DNA of 64,000 nucleotides from Acrocarpospora pleiomorpha (lineage in GTDB: Bacteria > Actinomycetota > Actinomycetes > Streptosporangiales > Streptosporangiaceae). The stretch covers positions 62,001 through 126,000 of the forward strand of contig NZ_BLAF01000048.1 in assembly GCF_009687885.1 (NCBI RefSeq). The letters are read 5' to 3'. Below the pieces are notes generated by a model that was not told the DNA's origin, did not search any database, and worked only from the letters and a program-made list of their open reading frames with translations. Made by a program: the position numbers and the translations under genes. Shown here in pieces: positions 16,058 to 24,754 of this stretch (position 1 is its first letter; every line of letters starts with the position of its first letter).

Positions 16058-18688
16058 ATGACCAGACCCCGCGTGTGTGCGATCTTGGCCGGGTTGGCCC
16101 TCCTGACCGGAGGGATCGTCCCGAGCGCGAACGCCGACAGTGGCAGACCCGGCAGGCAACCGGAGATCGGGCAGCCCGCCATGGACCACGGCTGCGCCCG
16201 AATCGAGAAACGCCTGCCCACACTCTCCGAATGGCCGAAGGTCAAGAGCCGGATCAACCGCGACTCCTCCGACGAGAAGCGGATCGCGAAGATCCTCGCC
16301 GGGATGACGCTCGCCGAGAAGGTCGGCCAGATGACCCAGCCGGAGATCGCCGCCATCACCCCCGACGAAGTCAAGCAGTATGGCATCGGCTCGGTGCTGA
16401 ACGGCGGCGGCTCCTGGCCCAACCGGGACAAACACGCCACCCCGCAGGCGTGGCTCAGCCTCGCCGACGCGTACTGGGAAGCGTCCGTCGGCACCCGTAC
16501 CAAGATCCCGGTCATCTGGGGCATCGACGCCGTGCACGGCAACAACAACGTCTACGGCGCGACGATCTTCCCCCACAACATCGGCCTCGGCGCCGCCCAG
16601 GACCCCTGCCTGATCCGCGACATCGCCGAAGCCACCGCCGAGCAGATCCGCGCCACCGGCCAGGACTGGGCCTTCGCGCCAACCCTCGCGGTGGTACGGG
16701 ACGACCGCTGGGGCCGTACCTACGAAGGCTTCTCCGAGGACCCCCGGATCACCCGCGCGTACGGCTACGAAGCCGTCCGGGGACTCCAGGGCGGCAACTC
16801 CCACCGGCTCGGCAGCAAGGGCGTCCTCGCCACCGCCAAACACTTCATCGGCGACGGAGGCACGCTCAAGGGCACCGACCAGGGCGTGAACCCCTCCTCC
16901 GAAGCCGAGATGATCAACATCCACGGCCAGGGCTACTACGGCGCGCTCGCGGCCGGCGCCCAGACCGTGATGGTCTCCTTCAACAGCTGGACCAACGCCG
17001 ACCTCGGCATCGACGAGGGCAAACTCCACGGCAGCGACCTCGCCCTGAACCAGATCCTCAAGAAGAAGATGGGCTTCGACGGCGTCGTCGTCTCCGACTG
17101 GAACGGCATCGGCCAGGTCGCCGGCTGCACCAACGCCAGCTGCGCGCGGGCCGTCAACGCCGGCATCGACGTCATCATGGTGCCCAACGACTGGAAGGCG
17201 TTCATCGCCAACACCATCGCCCAGGTGGAGTCCGGCGAGATCCCGATGGCCCGCATCGACGACGCGGTGACGCGCATCCTGCGCGTGAAGCTGCGCGCGG
17301 GCCTGTTCAGCGCGCCGAAGCCGTCCGCCCGTCCCCTGGCCGGGTCGCCCGACGCCCTCGACGCGAAGCGGCTGGCCCGCGAGGCGGTCCGCGAGTCGCA
17401 GGTGCTGCTCAAGAACAAGGGCAAGGTGCTGCCGCTTGACTCCCGGGCGAAGGTGCTGGTGGTGGGCAAGAGCGCGGACAGCATGCAGAACCAGACCGGA
17501 GGCTGGTCGCTGACCTGGCAGGGCACCGGCAACACCAACGCCGACTTCCCCAACGGAACCACCATCCTGGGTGGTCTGCGCGAGGCCCTGGGCGCTTCCG
17601 ACGTCACCTTCAGCGAGACCGGCGACGGCGTCGACCCCGCCGCGTACGACGCGGTCATCGCCGTGATCGGCGAGACGCCGTACGCGGAAGGTGTCGGCGA
17701 CCTGTCCCGGCGAACCCTTGAGGCGGCCAAGCTCTACCCTGGCGACCTAGCCGTCCTGGACAAGGTCACCGGCAAGGGCGCCCCTGTGGTCACCGTGTAC
17801 GTCACCGGCCGTCCGCTCTACGTCAACAAGGAACTCAACCGCTCCGACGCGTTCGTGGTCGCCTGGCTCCCCGGCACCGAGGGCGGCGGCGTCGCCGACC
17901 TGCTCGTCGGGTCCCGGTACCACCATGGGTACACCGGCAAACTGTCCTATTCCTGGCCGAAGAGCGCCTGCCAGACTCCGCTCAACCCCGGGCAAGCCGA
18001 CTACGACCCGCTCTTCCCGCTGGGGTACGGCCTGCGGTTCGGCCAATCCGGAAATGTCGGGCAGCTGGACGAAACCTCGCCCGAGTTCGCGTGCGGCCAG
18101 ACGGGCGGCGGCGGCACCGCCACCGAGGACCTGGAACTCTTCAACCGGACCGACATCGCGCCGTACCGGAGCTTCATCGGGTCGCCGGAAAACTGGGGCG
18201 GCACCGAGATCGGCCCCGACGCCACGGCGTCCCACGCCGAGATCAACGTGGTGCCGTCCGACGTGAACGTGCAGGGCGACGCGCTCAAGTCGACCTGGAC
18301 CGGCATCGGACCCGGACAGATCTACCTGCAGAATCCGGCCGGCGGCACCGACCTGCGCAGCTACCTCAACGCCGAGTCCGCCCTGGTCTTCGACACGATC
18401 GTCCACCAACCTCCGGCGGCGCGGACAGTGATCAGCGTGCACTGCGTCTACCCGTGCTTCTCCGAGGTCGTCGCGACGTCGCTGTTCCAAGGCTTCCCCG
18501 TGGGCACCAAGGCAACGGTCAAGATCCCGATCGCCTGCTTCGCGGCCACCGGCCTCGACATGGAGAACGTCAACACCACCTTCCTCGTCTACACCGAGGG
18601 CGCGTTCTCCGCTTCCTTCGCCAACGTCCGCTGGGTCCCCCAAGCCGCCAAGGACCCCGACGCCCTGCAATGCTCCGACCTCACCTGA
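16058..18688 (+). CDS. secreted glycoside hydrolase family 3 enzyme (exo-1,3/1,4-beta-glucosidase type)
   Basis: An 876-residue exported GH3. The N-terminus (MTRPRVCAILAGLALLTGG to SANADS) is a Sec signal peptide. The catalytic barrel has GIDAVHGNNNVYGATIFPHN, GRTYEGFSEDP, KHFIGDGGT and the nucleophile in VVVSDWNG (residue ~347). The sandwich domain follows (GVGDLSRRTLEAAKLY). The last ~200 residues form the ExoP-type galactose-binding-like domain found in exo-beta-glucosidases. It should degrade extracellular beta-glucans. The paired GAGCGCTC sites upstream suggest repression by a LacI-family (CebR-like) protein that is not encoded here. A strong hairpin follows the stop codon. Part of its 3' end has been copied to 21190-21306. 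Confidence 0.93.
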   Translation: MTRPRVCAILAGLALLTGGIVPSANADSGRPGRQPEIGQPAMDHGCARIEKRLPTLSEWPKVKSRINRDSSDEKRIAKILAGMTLAEKVGQMTQPEIAAITPDEVKQYGIGSVLNGGGSWPNRDKHATPQAWLSLADAYWEASVGTRTKIPVIWGIDAVHGNNNVYGATIFPHNIGLGAAQDPCLIRDIAEATAEQIRATGQDWAFAPTLAVVRDDRWGRTYEGFSEDPRITRAYGYEAVRGLQGGNSHRLGSKGVLATAKHFIGDGGTLKGTDQGVNPSSEAEMINIHGQGYYGALAAGAQTVMVSFNSWTNADLGIDEGKLHGSDLALNQILKKKMGFDGVVVSDWNGIGQVAGCTNASCARAVNAGIDVIMVPNDWKAFIANTIAQVESGEIPMARIDDAVTRILRVKLRAGLFSAPKPSARPLAGSPDALDAKRLAREAVRESQVLLKNKGKVLPLDSRAKVLVVGKSADSMQNQTGGWSLTWQGTGNTNADFPNGTTILGGLREALGASDVTFSETGDGVDPAAYDAVIAVIGETPYAEGVGDLSRRTLEAAKLYPGDLAVLDKVTGKGAPVVTVYVTGRPLYVNKELNRSDAFVVAWLPGTEGGGVADLLVGSRYHHGYTGKLSYSWPKSACQTPLNPGQADYDPLFPLGYGLRFGQSGNVGQLDETSPEFACGQTGGGGTATEDLELFNRTDIAPYRSFIGSPENWGGTEIGPDATASHAEINVVPSDVNVQGDALKSTWTGIGPGQIYLQNPAGGTDLRSYLNAESALVFDTIVHQPPAARTVISVHCVYPCFSEVVATSLFQGFPVGTKATVKIPIACFAATGLDMENVNTTFLVYTEGAFSASFANVRWVPQAAKDPDALQCSDLT

Positions 18689-18702
18689 CCTAACCCCCAA
18701 CC

Positions 18703-18733
18703 CAGGCCGGTCGTGCCCGCCACGACCGGCCTG
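18703..18733 (+). terminator. rho-independent-like hairpin after secreted GH3
   Basis: CAGGCCGGTCGTG, loop CCCGC, CACGACCGGCCTG: a perfect 13-bp stem 14 bp beyond the stop codon. There is no U-run, as is usual for high-GC actinomycetes. Confidence 0.8.
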
Positions 18734-18893
18734 CGACGTGCTACCTCAGGCACGGAGGATGGACCATCACGCCCACGTTCACCGCTGGGGTGGTCTGGGT
18801 ACTTGGGCCCATGGTCATCTGACCGGCTTCCGAGCCCGTCAGGCACCGGCGGGCTCGGAGATTGGCCAGACCGTCAGGAAGGGACGTGTCTGC

Positions 18894-19598
18894 GTGACAT
18901 TGGATCTTTCCGTGGTTGAGGATTTCTGCACCACGTTCACCACCCACGACGACATCGGGACTGTCGCGTCGCTGATCGGCGCACTCCCTTTGAAGGTGGA
19001 CTACCGTTTGGAGGCTCTCGAAGCGAGCACTGCCACCATCATCCGCTGGGGCGACGGCATCCTGATCAACCAGCCCTACTACGGCTACGAATGCGCTGGC
19101 CAGGAGGTCCTGAGCGCCCTGTCGCGCCACGGCCACGTGGCCGTCTGCGCGGTGTGGGGAATCGCCTGCCTCCCGTGGGCGAAGACCAGCGGCAACATGG
19201 TTCCGTGGTCTGAGGCGGGCGCGTCGATGGCCTACTTCGCCTATGCCGCGAACGGGAGACTGGAGGTCGGGTTCGACCCCTGTGAGTTCGACAGAACGGA
19301 CCCGTCCGTCCGCTGCGGCTGGAATACCGGGGCGGTCGACGCCTACCTGCACGACCTGGACTTCAGCCCTGTCACAGTCGCGGGAATGGTGGGCGGGAGG
19401 AACCCGAGGCCGGGGAACCTCACCATCTACCAGCACACGAACGCCTGCGTCACCATGCTGGAACGCATCTCGGGAGCCACCTTTCCGGCGGATGCGGCAA
19501 GGCCGGATTCGCTCGATGCGGGATTCACCATCGCCAGCCCACTGCCAGCCATGAGCACGGCCGAATTCGCCCATTTCATGGGCCCGGCGCAGAATTGA
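18894..19598 (+). CDS. DUF6461-like hypothetical protein
   Basis: A 234-residue protein of unknown function. The GTG at 18894 is chosen because AGGAAGGG lies upstream and codon bias begins there; sequence before it overlaps the GH3 terminator region. It has no signal peptide or membrane segment and contains conserved-looking aromatic motifs (VCAVWGIACLPW, RCGWNTGAVDAYL). Similar proteins occur singly in many actinomycetes and resemble the DUF6461 family, which I state with moderate confidence. It stands alone between two hairpins. Confidence 0.65.
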   Translation: MTLDLSVVEDFCTTFTTHDDIGTVASLIGALPLKVDYRLEALEASTATIIRWGDGILINQPYYGYECAGQEVLSALSRHGHVAVCAVWGIACLPWAKTSGNMVPWSEAGASMAYFAYAANGRLEVGFDPCEFDRTDPSVRCGWNTGAVDAYLHDLDFSPVTVAGMVGGRNPRPGNLTIYQHTNACVTMLERISGATFPADAARPDSLDAGFTIASPLPAMSTAEFAHFMGPAQN

Positions 19599-19603
19599 GC
19601 ACG

Positions 19604-19632
19604 CGTCGCCGGCTCCGATGGAACCGGCGACG
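19604..19632. terminator. bidirectional hairpin between convergent genes
   Basis: CGTCGCCGG pairs with CCGGCGACG, extended inward by three further pairs across one mismatch. It lies between the plus-strand DUF6461-like gene and the minus-strand gene ending at 19655. Confidence 0.65.
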
Positions 19633-19654
19633 GCCCTCCTGGAAAAGCGTCAGC

Positions 19655-20032
19655 CTACGACGTAGGCTCCGGACCTGGGGAGATGAGAACCCAGAAAGGG
19701 TCTTCTATCAAAACCCTGTATCGCTGGCAGAACCATCTCAAGGCCGTGCCCGCTCTGCCGTTGTCGTGCTGCGGCACGTACTTGTAGCTGGTATTCGCCG
19801 TGAGCTCCCCGGCGTCGTTCCTTCCGGCTCCTTCGTAGGCGCTGGCGAAGGGATACTTGTCGTACCCGGCGAGCTTCGTGAGCAGCGCGCACGCCCTGTT
19901 CTTCTCCCTGGCGAGAGGGGAGTCCTGCTCCTCGCGAGCCCAGATCCTGTGCAGCGGAGCGCCGCGGCCCGCATGGCCGCTTACGATGTACGACAGGTAG
20001 TCGTAAAGATCACGCGTGGATTCCGTGCTCAC
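19655..20032 (-). CDS. hypothetical protein coupled to a VOC gene
   Basis: A 125-residue soluble protein of no family I recognise. Its GTG start overlaps the stop of the upstream VOC gene (GTGA), which argues that it is real and translated from the same message. It is moderately charged, with no signal peptide, membrane segment or Cys cluster. The C-terminal part (WFCQRYRVLIEDPFWVLISPG) is hydrophobic-aromatic. Function is unknown. Confidence 0.55.
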   Translation of the reverse strand: MSTESTRDLYDYLSYIVSGHAGRGAPLHRIWAREEQDSPLAREKNRACALLTKLAGYDKYPFASAYEGAGRNDAGELTANTSYKYVPQHDNGRAGTALRWFCQRYRVLIEDPFWVLISPGPEPTS

Positions 20033-20406
20033 CCTCCGTACGGGCGAGTGATGATCTCCAGGTTGTGGTCGTTGGGGTCGGACCAGTACAGGCCGCGACC
20101 GCCGTCGTTGGTGTTGATCTGACCCGGCCGCTGGTGGAACGCGTCGGCCCAGAAGGTGAGTCCGCGGTCCTTGATCCGGCCCCAGATCTGGTCGAACTCC
20201 TCCTCGGTGACGAGGAAGGCATAGTGCTGGGGATGCACAGGACCGTCGGCCCCGGCGACGTCGAGGGACACCTCGTTGCCGAGGTCGACGACGAGGAACG
20301 GCCCGAAGGCCGTCGCGGGCGGCAGACCGAGAATCTCCACCAGAAACGCGGCGGTCTCCTCGCGGTCACGGGCTGCCACGATCGTGTGGTTCAACCGCAC
20401 TGACAT
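20029..20406 (-). CDS. VOC (glyoxalase/bleomycin-resistance fold) family protein
   Basis: A 125-residue single-domain VOC protein: LNHTIVAARDREETAAFLVEILG at the start, then RGLYWSDPNDHNLEIIT at the end, where His and Glu are usual metal ligands. GGAAGGAG lies 7 nt before the ATG, which decides the start against the longer in-frame reading. Such proteins isomerise or cleave small molecules, or bind antibiotics; the substrate is not predictable. The next gene is translationally coupled. Confidence 0.85.
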   Translation of the reverse strand: MSVRLNHTIVAARDREETAAFLVEILGLPPATAFGPFLVVDLGNEVSLDVAGADGPVHPQHYAFLVTEEEFDQIWGRIKDRGLTFWADAFHQRPGQINTNDGGRGLYWSDPNDHNLEIITRPYGG

Positions 20407-20688
20407 GTCGATCTCCTTCCCAGAGGGTCCCCGACCGCGGGGGGATGCGACAGGGGCCGCGATGTCTTTCGCCTCCTCATCTCCATGGTAGGAGCGACCG
20501 TCAGGACGTGGTCTGCAGTGCTGGCGGCGGGATGAGCAGTCGCTACGCACCAGGCCGCCCATCATCCGTACTCCTCTTCAACGACATGAGCCACTTGTGG
20601 CCCGAATTCCAATGGACCGGCTTCCCACCCGATCTACGTGTATAAGAACCCAGTAGTCATTCCACCCGCTAGAGAGGAGGAAAGGCCC

Positions 20689-21015
20689 ATGGACACCTAC
20701 TGGTTCACCATCAAGATCACCGGCTTCCCTGAGGGGCAACTCGTCAGCATCTCCGACGAGTTTTACGGCCTTCTGGAGGAGAGCGGCGGCGTAGACGCGC
20801 TCATAGCCGGTGATGAGCGTGGGGGTGAGATCGAGTTTTCCCGAGAGGCCGAAGACGCTGCCACCGCAATCGCCTCCGCGATTGAACAGGTTGAACAAGT
20901 CGGCCTGGAGGTGGTGGGCGTAACGGAGACTTCGACAATATCGCCGAACGGTCCAGAGCCGGCGCGGCGGCCGGGTCCCCCCGGACGACCGGTGCCGGCT
21001 GGGTCGAGCAGGTAG
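20689..21015 (+). CDS. truncated small protein, probably a broken HTH-type regulator
   Basis: The gene has an excellent ribosome site (GAGAGGAGGAAAGG) and starts MDTYWFTIKITGFPEG. Residues 1-83, with FSREAEDAATAIASAIEQVEQVGL, look like the N-terminal domain of actinobacterial proteins that normally continue into a C-terminal DNA-binding helix-turn-helix. Here that second half is absent. From residue ~84 the frame runs through low-complexity Pro/Arg text into antisense of a copied VOC fragment and stops at 108. I infer truncation by the rearrangement that created 20940-21310. Confidence 0.6.
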   Translation: MDTYWFTIKITGFPEGQLVSISDEFYGLLEESGGVDALIAGDERGGEIEFSREAEDAATAIASAIEQVEQVGLEVVGVTETSTISPNGPEPARRPGPPGRPVPAGSSR

Positions 21016-21190
21016 GCGTTCGCGGGGCTGACGTCGGAGGCGGCATGCTGCTCTACTACGGTGCTGCCGAGTTTCTCGGCCGTCGTGCAGGCCGCGGCGA
21101 CGTCTTGGACGGCGATGGAGAACACCGCATGTTTCCCGCCGCCGGTGGCCATGATGCCAGCGGTGGGGCACCGTCTTCGGTTGTCGTGAT
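20990..21190 (-). pseudogene. duplicated VOC gene fragment
   Basis: About 200 bp are close to 90% identical to 23187-23387, the C-terminal two thirds of the intact VOC gene at 23151-23522. It encodes GIMATGGGKHAVFSIAVQDV and ANAYLLDPAG in the same orientation but lacks a start and both ends. It is fused directly to the GH3-derived fragment at 21190. Confidence 0.85.
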
Positions 21191-21306
21191 TCGACACGAT
21201 CGTCCATCAACCTCCGGCGGCGCGGACAGTGATCAGCGTGCACTGCGTCTGCTCCGACTGACATAACCCCAGCCCAGGCCGGTCGTGCCCGCCACGACCT
21301 GGCCTG
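21190..21306 (+). pseudogene. duplicated, internally deleted 3' end of the secreted GH3 gene with its terminator
   Basis: 21190-21250 repeats 18389-18449, the part coding for FDTIVHQPPAARTVISVHCV. From 21250 it jumps to the sequence of 18671 onward, so about 222 bp are missing, and it then includes the post-stop hairpin. The hairpin copy (21275-21306) has one extra T in the right arm. Orientation is the same as the source gene. Confidence 0.85.
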
Positions 21307-21337
21307 CGGGTCGCTCCCGTCCACCGGCAGGGTCGCC

Positions 21338-21694
21338 TCAGGGTAGCGGGACGACGTAGGAATCGACGCGGGCGATGAGCCCGTCGCGGAACGTGAACAG
21401 GTCGTTGAAGGCGAACTGGAACCGGCCGTGGTCGACGCTGGTGCCGTGGCCCTCGCCTGTGGTGACGACGACCGGGCCGTCCTCGTGGGTACGCTGGACG
21501 TCGAGTTCGGGGCTGCCGGTGAACGCCGGATTCTCGATCTCGCCATCGAACTCCGCCTTGCCGCAGGTGGTCCGGTGGCCGTGGATGACCCACTCGACGT
21601 CGTCGGTGAGGGTCGCGAGGATTCGTGGGTGGTCGCTCGTCCGGAATCCTTCGAAGTACTCCGCGACGAGGTCGCGCTGGGTTTTTGGGGTCAT
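21338..21694 (-). CDS. NTF2/SnoaL-like family protein
   Basis: A 118-residue cone-shaped alpha+beta protein (VAEYFEGFRTSDHPRILATLTDDVEWVIHG, FNDLFTFRDGLIARVDSYV). This family includes polyketide cyclases, isomerases and many proteins of unknown function. Its start overlaps the stop of the SRPBCC gene by 4 bp, making a coupled ArsR-SRPBCC-NTF2 operon. The substrate is unknown. Confidence 0.85.
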   Translation of the reverse strand: MTPKTQRDLVAEYFEGFRTSDHPRILATLTDDVEWVIHGHRTTCGKAEFDGEIENPAFTGSPELDVQRTHEDGPVVVTTGEGHGTSVDHGRFQFAFNDLFTFRDGLIARVDSYVVPLP

Positions 21695-22149
21695 GGTGCT
21701 CTCCGTCCTGGTGTGGCGTGCAGGTGTACGGCGAGGGCGTCGAGGATCGAGGCGAGCCCGTCGGCTGCTTGGGCCGTTCGAAGCTCGGGGGGAAGCTGAC
21801 GCTGGTGGACCGTGAGATCCGTGCCGCCGCTGGCGGAGCGGATGGTGATGGTTGTGCGGAGGCCGGTGACGGGCTCGTCGAACACGAGTTCGCGCGGTGC
21901 GGCGACGCTCACGTAGACGAACCGGAGCCGGCGGGTCGCGCCGTCCGGCGCGCGGGTGTCGAGCGCGAACTCGCCGCCGGGACGCAGGTCGACGATCACG
22001 GACTCGGGCGGCACGGTGGCGTGCGAACCGCCCCAGAACGCCGCGATGCTTGCCGGCGAGGTGAAGGCGGCCCAGACGCGTTCGGGTTCCGCCGGGAGGT
22101 GGCGCTTAGCGATCAGTTCGTCGCCGCGGAGCTCTGAGTTGGCGGTCAA
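21691..22149 (-). CDS. SRPBCC (AHSA1-type) family protein
   Basis: A 152-residue START-like fold protein: AKRHLPAEPERVWAAFTSPASIAAFWGG at the start and the GGEFAL/VFDEPVTGLRTTITI strands are typical of the Aha1/CalC-like branch. These bind hydrophobic ligands. ArsR-SRPBCC gene pairs are very common in actinobacteria, the ArsR protein repressing the SRPBCC gene. It overlaps both neighbours by 4 bp. Confidence 0.88.
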   Translation of the reverse strand: MTANSELRGDELIAKRHLPAEPERVWAAFTSPASIAAFWGGSHATVPPESVIVDLRPGGEFALDTRAPDGATRRLRFVYVSVAAPRELVFDEPVTGLRTTITIRSASGGTDLTVHQRQLPPELRTAQAADGLASILDALAVHLHATPGRRAP

Positions 22150-22484
22150 CGGCCCGCTCCGTCATCGGTGAGGTGCTGCTCAAGGGTGTCGAGCCGGTCG
22201 TTCCAGGCGCGGCGCTGGTCGTCGATCCACGTGCCGAGCAGAGACAGCTGATCGACCTTAAGCCGGCAGGGGCGCCTGGTGCCTTCGCGCCGCTGCTCGA
22301 CCAGACCGCATCGCCGCAGGACACCAACGTGGTGGGAGATCGCCTGTGGGGTCAGGTCGAACGGTTCGGCGAGTTCTCCCACCGTGGCGTCACCCCGCGC
22401 GAGACGAGCCACCAAGGCGCGACGGACGGGATCTCCGAGAGCAGCGAAGGCCGAGTCGAGGTCTGGCCCGGGTGAAGGGAGCAT
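22146..22484 (-). CDS. ArsR family transcriptional regulator
   Basis: A 112-residue winged-helix repressor (FAALGDPVRRALVARLARGDATVGELAEPFDLTPQAISHHVGVLRRCGLV). It has no metal-binding Cys motif, so it is of the class that accompanies SRPBCC genes rather than an arsenic sensor. It is first in a three-gene coupled operon. The inverted repeat 14 bp before its start is the likely operator for autorepression. Confidence 0.9.
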   Translation of the reverse strand: MLPSPGPDLDSAFAALGDPVRRALVARLARGDATVGELAEPFDLTPQAISHHVGVLRRCGLVEQRREGTRRPCRLKVDQLSLLGTWIDDQRRAWNDRLDTLEQHLTDDGAGR

Positions 22485-22497
22485 GGGTTCACCCTAG

Positions 22498-22515
22498 TGC
22501 AAATGGTCGTTTGCA
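22498..22515. promoter_or_regulatory. inverted repeat, probable ArsR operator
   Basis: TGCAAA, 6 bp, TTTGCA, immediately upstream of the ArsR start. Confidence 0.6.
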
Positions 22516-22536
22516 CAAGCCATCGTTTTCAAATGG

Positions 22537-23118
22537 CTAGTGGGCGCGGGTGGCGATTCCTGGGTAGTCGAGGACGAGTCCCGACTCGTCGTAGACCAGG
22601 TGGCAGGCGAAGTCGAAGACGGGTGCGGCGTAGTCGTAGCGCTGACGGGTGTCCTCGTTGGCGAGTCGTTCGTAGCTCTGCTCCAACCGCTCCACGCCGA
22701 GCCCGACCGCACGAACGTAAGCGGCGGGAGCCTCAGCCCTGGCGCCCACTGGCAGGGCCATCCGGTGGACGGGAAACGCATTGGTCATGGCCGACGACTC
22801 CAGATCCACGTCAAAGCAGCCGTCCAGCTGCGGCGCGGCCCGCCCGTCGACCAGCCAGCGCCCCGCGCCGTCCGCCTCGACAACGGTCGACCTCTCCCCG
22901 GACACCGACCGCCCCCACACCTCCGCACGGCGAGTGGTCCAAGCCGCGTCGAGGCGAATGTCGTACCGCACGACCCAGGTTTCGCCTTCCTCCACGGCGG
23001 TGGTCCACCCTTCGGCTCGCCACCCGCCTTCGAATGCCGCGAAGTAGGCCACCTCGAAACCCGACCGGGCGTCCTGATGCAGCCAGGCGGCGCTTGGGGG
23101 CGTGGGTAAGAAAGACAT
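22537..23118 (-). CDS. putative glycolipid-binding domain protein
   Basis: A 193-residue protein that fits the putative glycolipid-binding family (formerly DUF1089): AAWLHQDARSGFEVAYF, then YDIRLDAAWTTRRAEV, RWLVDGRAAPQLDGCFDVDLESSAMTNAFPVHR and a C-terminal VFDFACHLVYDESGLVLDYPGIATR. No signal peptide is present. Function in bacteria is not established. It stands alone on the minus strand between the ArsR operon and a VOC gene. Confidence 0.8.
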   Translation of the reverse strand: MSFLPTPPSAAWLHQDARSGFEVAYFAAFEGGWRAEGWTTAVEEGETWVVRYDIRLDAAWTTRRAEVWGRSVSGERSTVVEADGAGRWLVDGRAAPQLDGCFDVDLESSAMTNAFPVHRMALPVGARAEAPAAYVRAVGLGVERLEQSYERLANEDTRQRYDYAAPVFDFACHLVYDESGLVLDYPGIATRAH

Positions 23119-23150
23119 AGTCCATGGTCCCTTGGGCGGTCGGCGTCAAT

Positions 23151-23522
23151 TCATGACGAGGACGGGGGAGCGAACACGCCGAATAGGTTGCCGGCCGGGT
23201 CGAGCAGGTAGGCGTTCGCAGGGCCGCTTTCGGAGGCGGCATGCTGTTCTACCACGGTGCCGCCGAGTTTCTCGACCGTCGTGCAGGCCGCGGCGACGTC
23301 CTGGACGGCGATGGAGAACACCGCGTGTTTGCGGCCTTCGGTGGCCATGATGCCGCCGGTGGGGGCGCCGCCGTCGGTTGTCGTGATCAGCCGGTAGTCC
23401 ATGCCGGCGTCGTCGGACGTGATCTGCCAGCCGAACAGCTCGCCATAGAAGCGCTCGGCGGTGTCCGGGTCGTCGGTGGCGATTTCGAACCAGGCAAGGG
23501 ATCCGTACGCGGGAACAGTCAT
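23151..23522 (-). CDS. VOC family protein (two-half glyoxalase-like)
   Basis: A 123-residue VOC protein that starts MTVPAYGSLAWFEIATDDPDTAERFYGELFGW and ends DPAGNLFGVFAPP, the usual form of actinobacterial VOC proteins. AGGAG precedes the ATG at 23522; longer upstream sequence is Arg-rich and unlike coding sequence. It is the parent of the fragment at 20990-21190. Confidence 0.87.
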   Translation of the reverse strand: MTVPAYGSLAWFEIATDDPDTAERFYGELFGWQITSDDAGMDYRLITTTDGGAPTGGIMATEGRKHAVFSIAVQDVAAACTTVEKLGGTVVEQHAASESGPANAYLLDPAGNLFGVFAPPSSS

Positions 23523-23737
23523 GATCAACTCCTGAGAGAGGCCCGCCTCGGTGACGGGCACGCGGGTTACCTTCTCGCGGGTTGGCGACAGCCTTATGTC
23601 GGGTTTTCTCGAGGGATCTCCGCCGAGCCAAACGAAGGGTCTTCTTCTGGCCTTGATGCCGCCGTGAAGGGGTCTGCGCGCTTGATCGGTTACGTGCCGA
23701 CCTGATTCGGTCGAACTCATCGATCAGGGGGTTGGGC

Positions 23738-24610
23738 ATGGTCAACGTTCACCACCGTTACGCCACGGTGCATGGCCGGAAGATGTTCTACCGGGAGGCC
23801 GGCCCGGCGGACGCGCCGGTGCTTCTCCTGTTGCATGGATTTCCGACCAGTTCGTTTATGTTCCGGCACCTGATACCGGCGCTGGCGGATCGGTATCACG
23901 TCATCGCGCCGGATCACCTGGGCTTCGGACTGTCCGACGCGCCGCCGGTCGGAGAGTTCGACTACACCTTCGACGCGCTGACCGAGCACACGGCGGGGCT
24001 GCTGAACCACCTCGGAATCTCCCGGTACGCCATGTACGTGCAGGATTACGGCGCCCCAATCGGCTGGCGGCTCGCGCTGAACCAGCCGGACGCGATCACG
24101 GCGATCATCACCCAGAACGGCAACGGCTACGAGACCGGGTTCGTGCAGAGCTTCTGGGAAACCGTCTGGGCATACCAGCGTGAACAGAACCCGGAAACCG
24201 AGAAGGCCGTGCGGCAGGCCTTCACGCTTGAGGCGATCAAATGGCAGTACGTCACCGGGGTGTCCGACGAGACGCTCGTCAGCCCGGACACCTGGCACCA
24301 CGATTTCGCGCTGCTCTCCCGGCCCGGCAACGACCGCGTCCAGCTGGCCCTGTTCCTGGACTACGCCACCAACCTCCCGCTCTATCCCCGCCTACACGAA
24401 TACCTGCGCGCCCACCAGACGCCCCTGCTCGCCGTGTGGGGCAAGGGCGACGAAATCTTCGGACCAGCCGGGGCCCGCGCTTTCGTCGACGACCTGCCCG
24501 ACGCTCAGATCCACCTTCTCGACGGTGGTCACTTCCTACTGGAGAGCGCACTCGACGAGGTCACCGAACTGATCAGGGTCTTTCTCGATCAAGTTAATTT
24601 CGGTGGCTGA
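23738..24610 (+). CDS. alpha/beta hydrolase, haloalkane dehalogenase-like
   Basis: A 290-residue alpha/beta hydrolase. HGFPTSSFMFRHLIPAL supplies the oxyanion region, the nucleophile elbow reads VQDYGAPIGW (Asp103 in place of Ser), and the C-terminal GGHFLLES gives the His. An Asp nucleophile is the mark of haloalkane dehalogenases and epoxide hydrolases. The start at 23738 follows CAGGGGG. The substrate cannot be predicted. The gene is a single unit divergent from the VOC gene. Confidence 0.88.
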   Translation: MVNVHHRYATVHGRKMFYREAGPADAPVLLLLHGFPTSSFMFRHLIPALADRYHVIAPDHLGFGLSDAPPVGEFDYTFDALTEHTAGLLNHLGISRYAMYVQDYGAPIGWRLALNQPDAITAIITQNGNGYETGFVQSFWETVWAYQREQNPETEKAVRQAFTLEAIKWQYVTGVSDETLVSPDTWHHDFALLSRPGNDRVQLALFLDYATNLPLYPRLHEYLRAHQTPLLAVWGKGDEIFGPAGARAFVDDLPDAQIHLLDGGHFLLESALDEVTELIRVFLDQVNFGG

Positions 24611-24754
24611 CGACTTCGAGGGGCGACGCATACGTACGAGAAAAGGCGGAACGTTCGTTGCAGGTCATGCTTGTTTCGTCTTACCGATGCCGGTGACCAC
24701 CTCGGCTGCGGTGAATGGTGTGGTGATCCTTGGTCAGCGCCTTAGCGCCTCGTA

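Noticed and set aside
20990..21306. Insertion sequence or integron-like element at the mosaic scar
   Set aside because: No transposase, terminal inverted repeats or target duplication; both parts are explained as copies of neighbouring genes.
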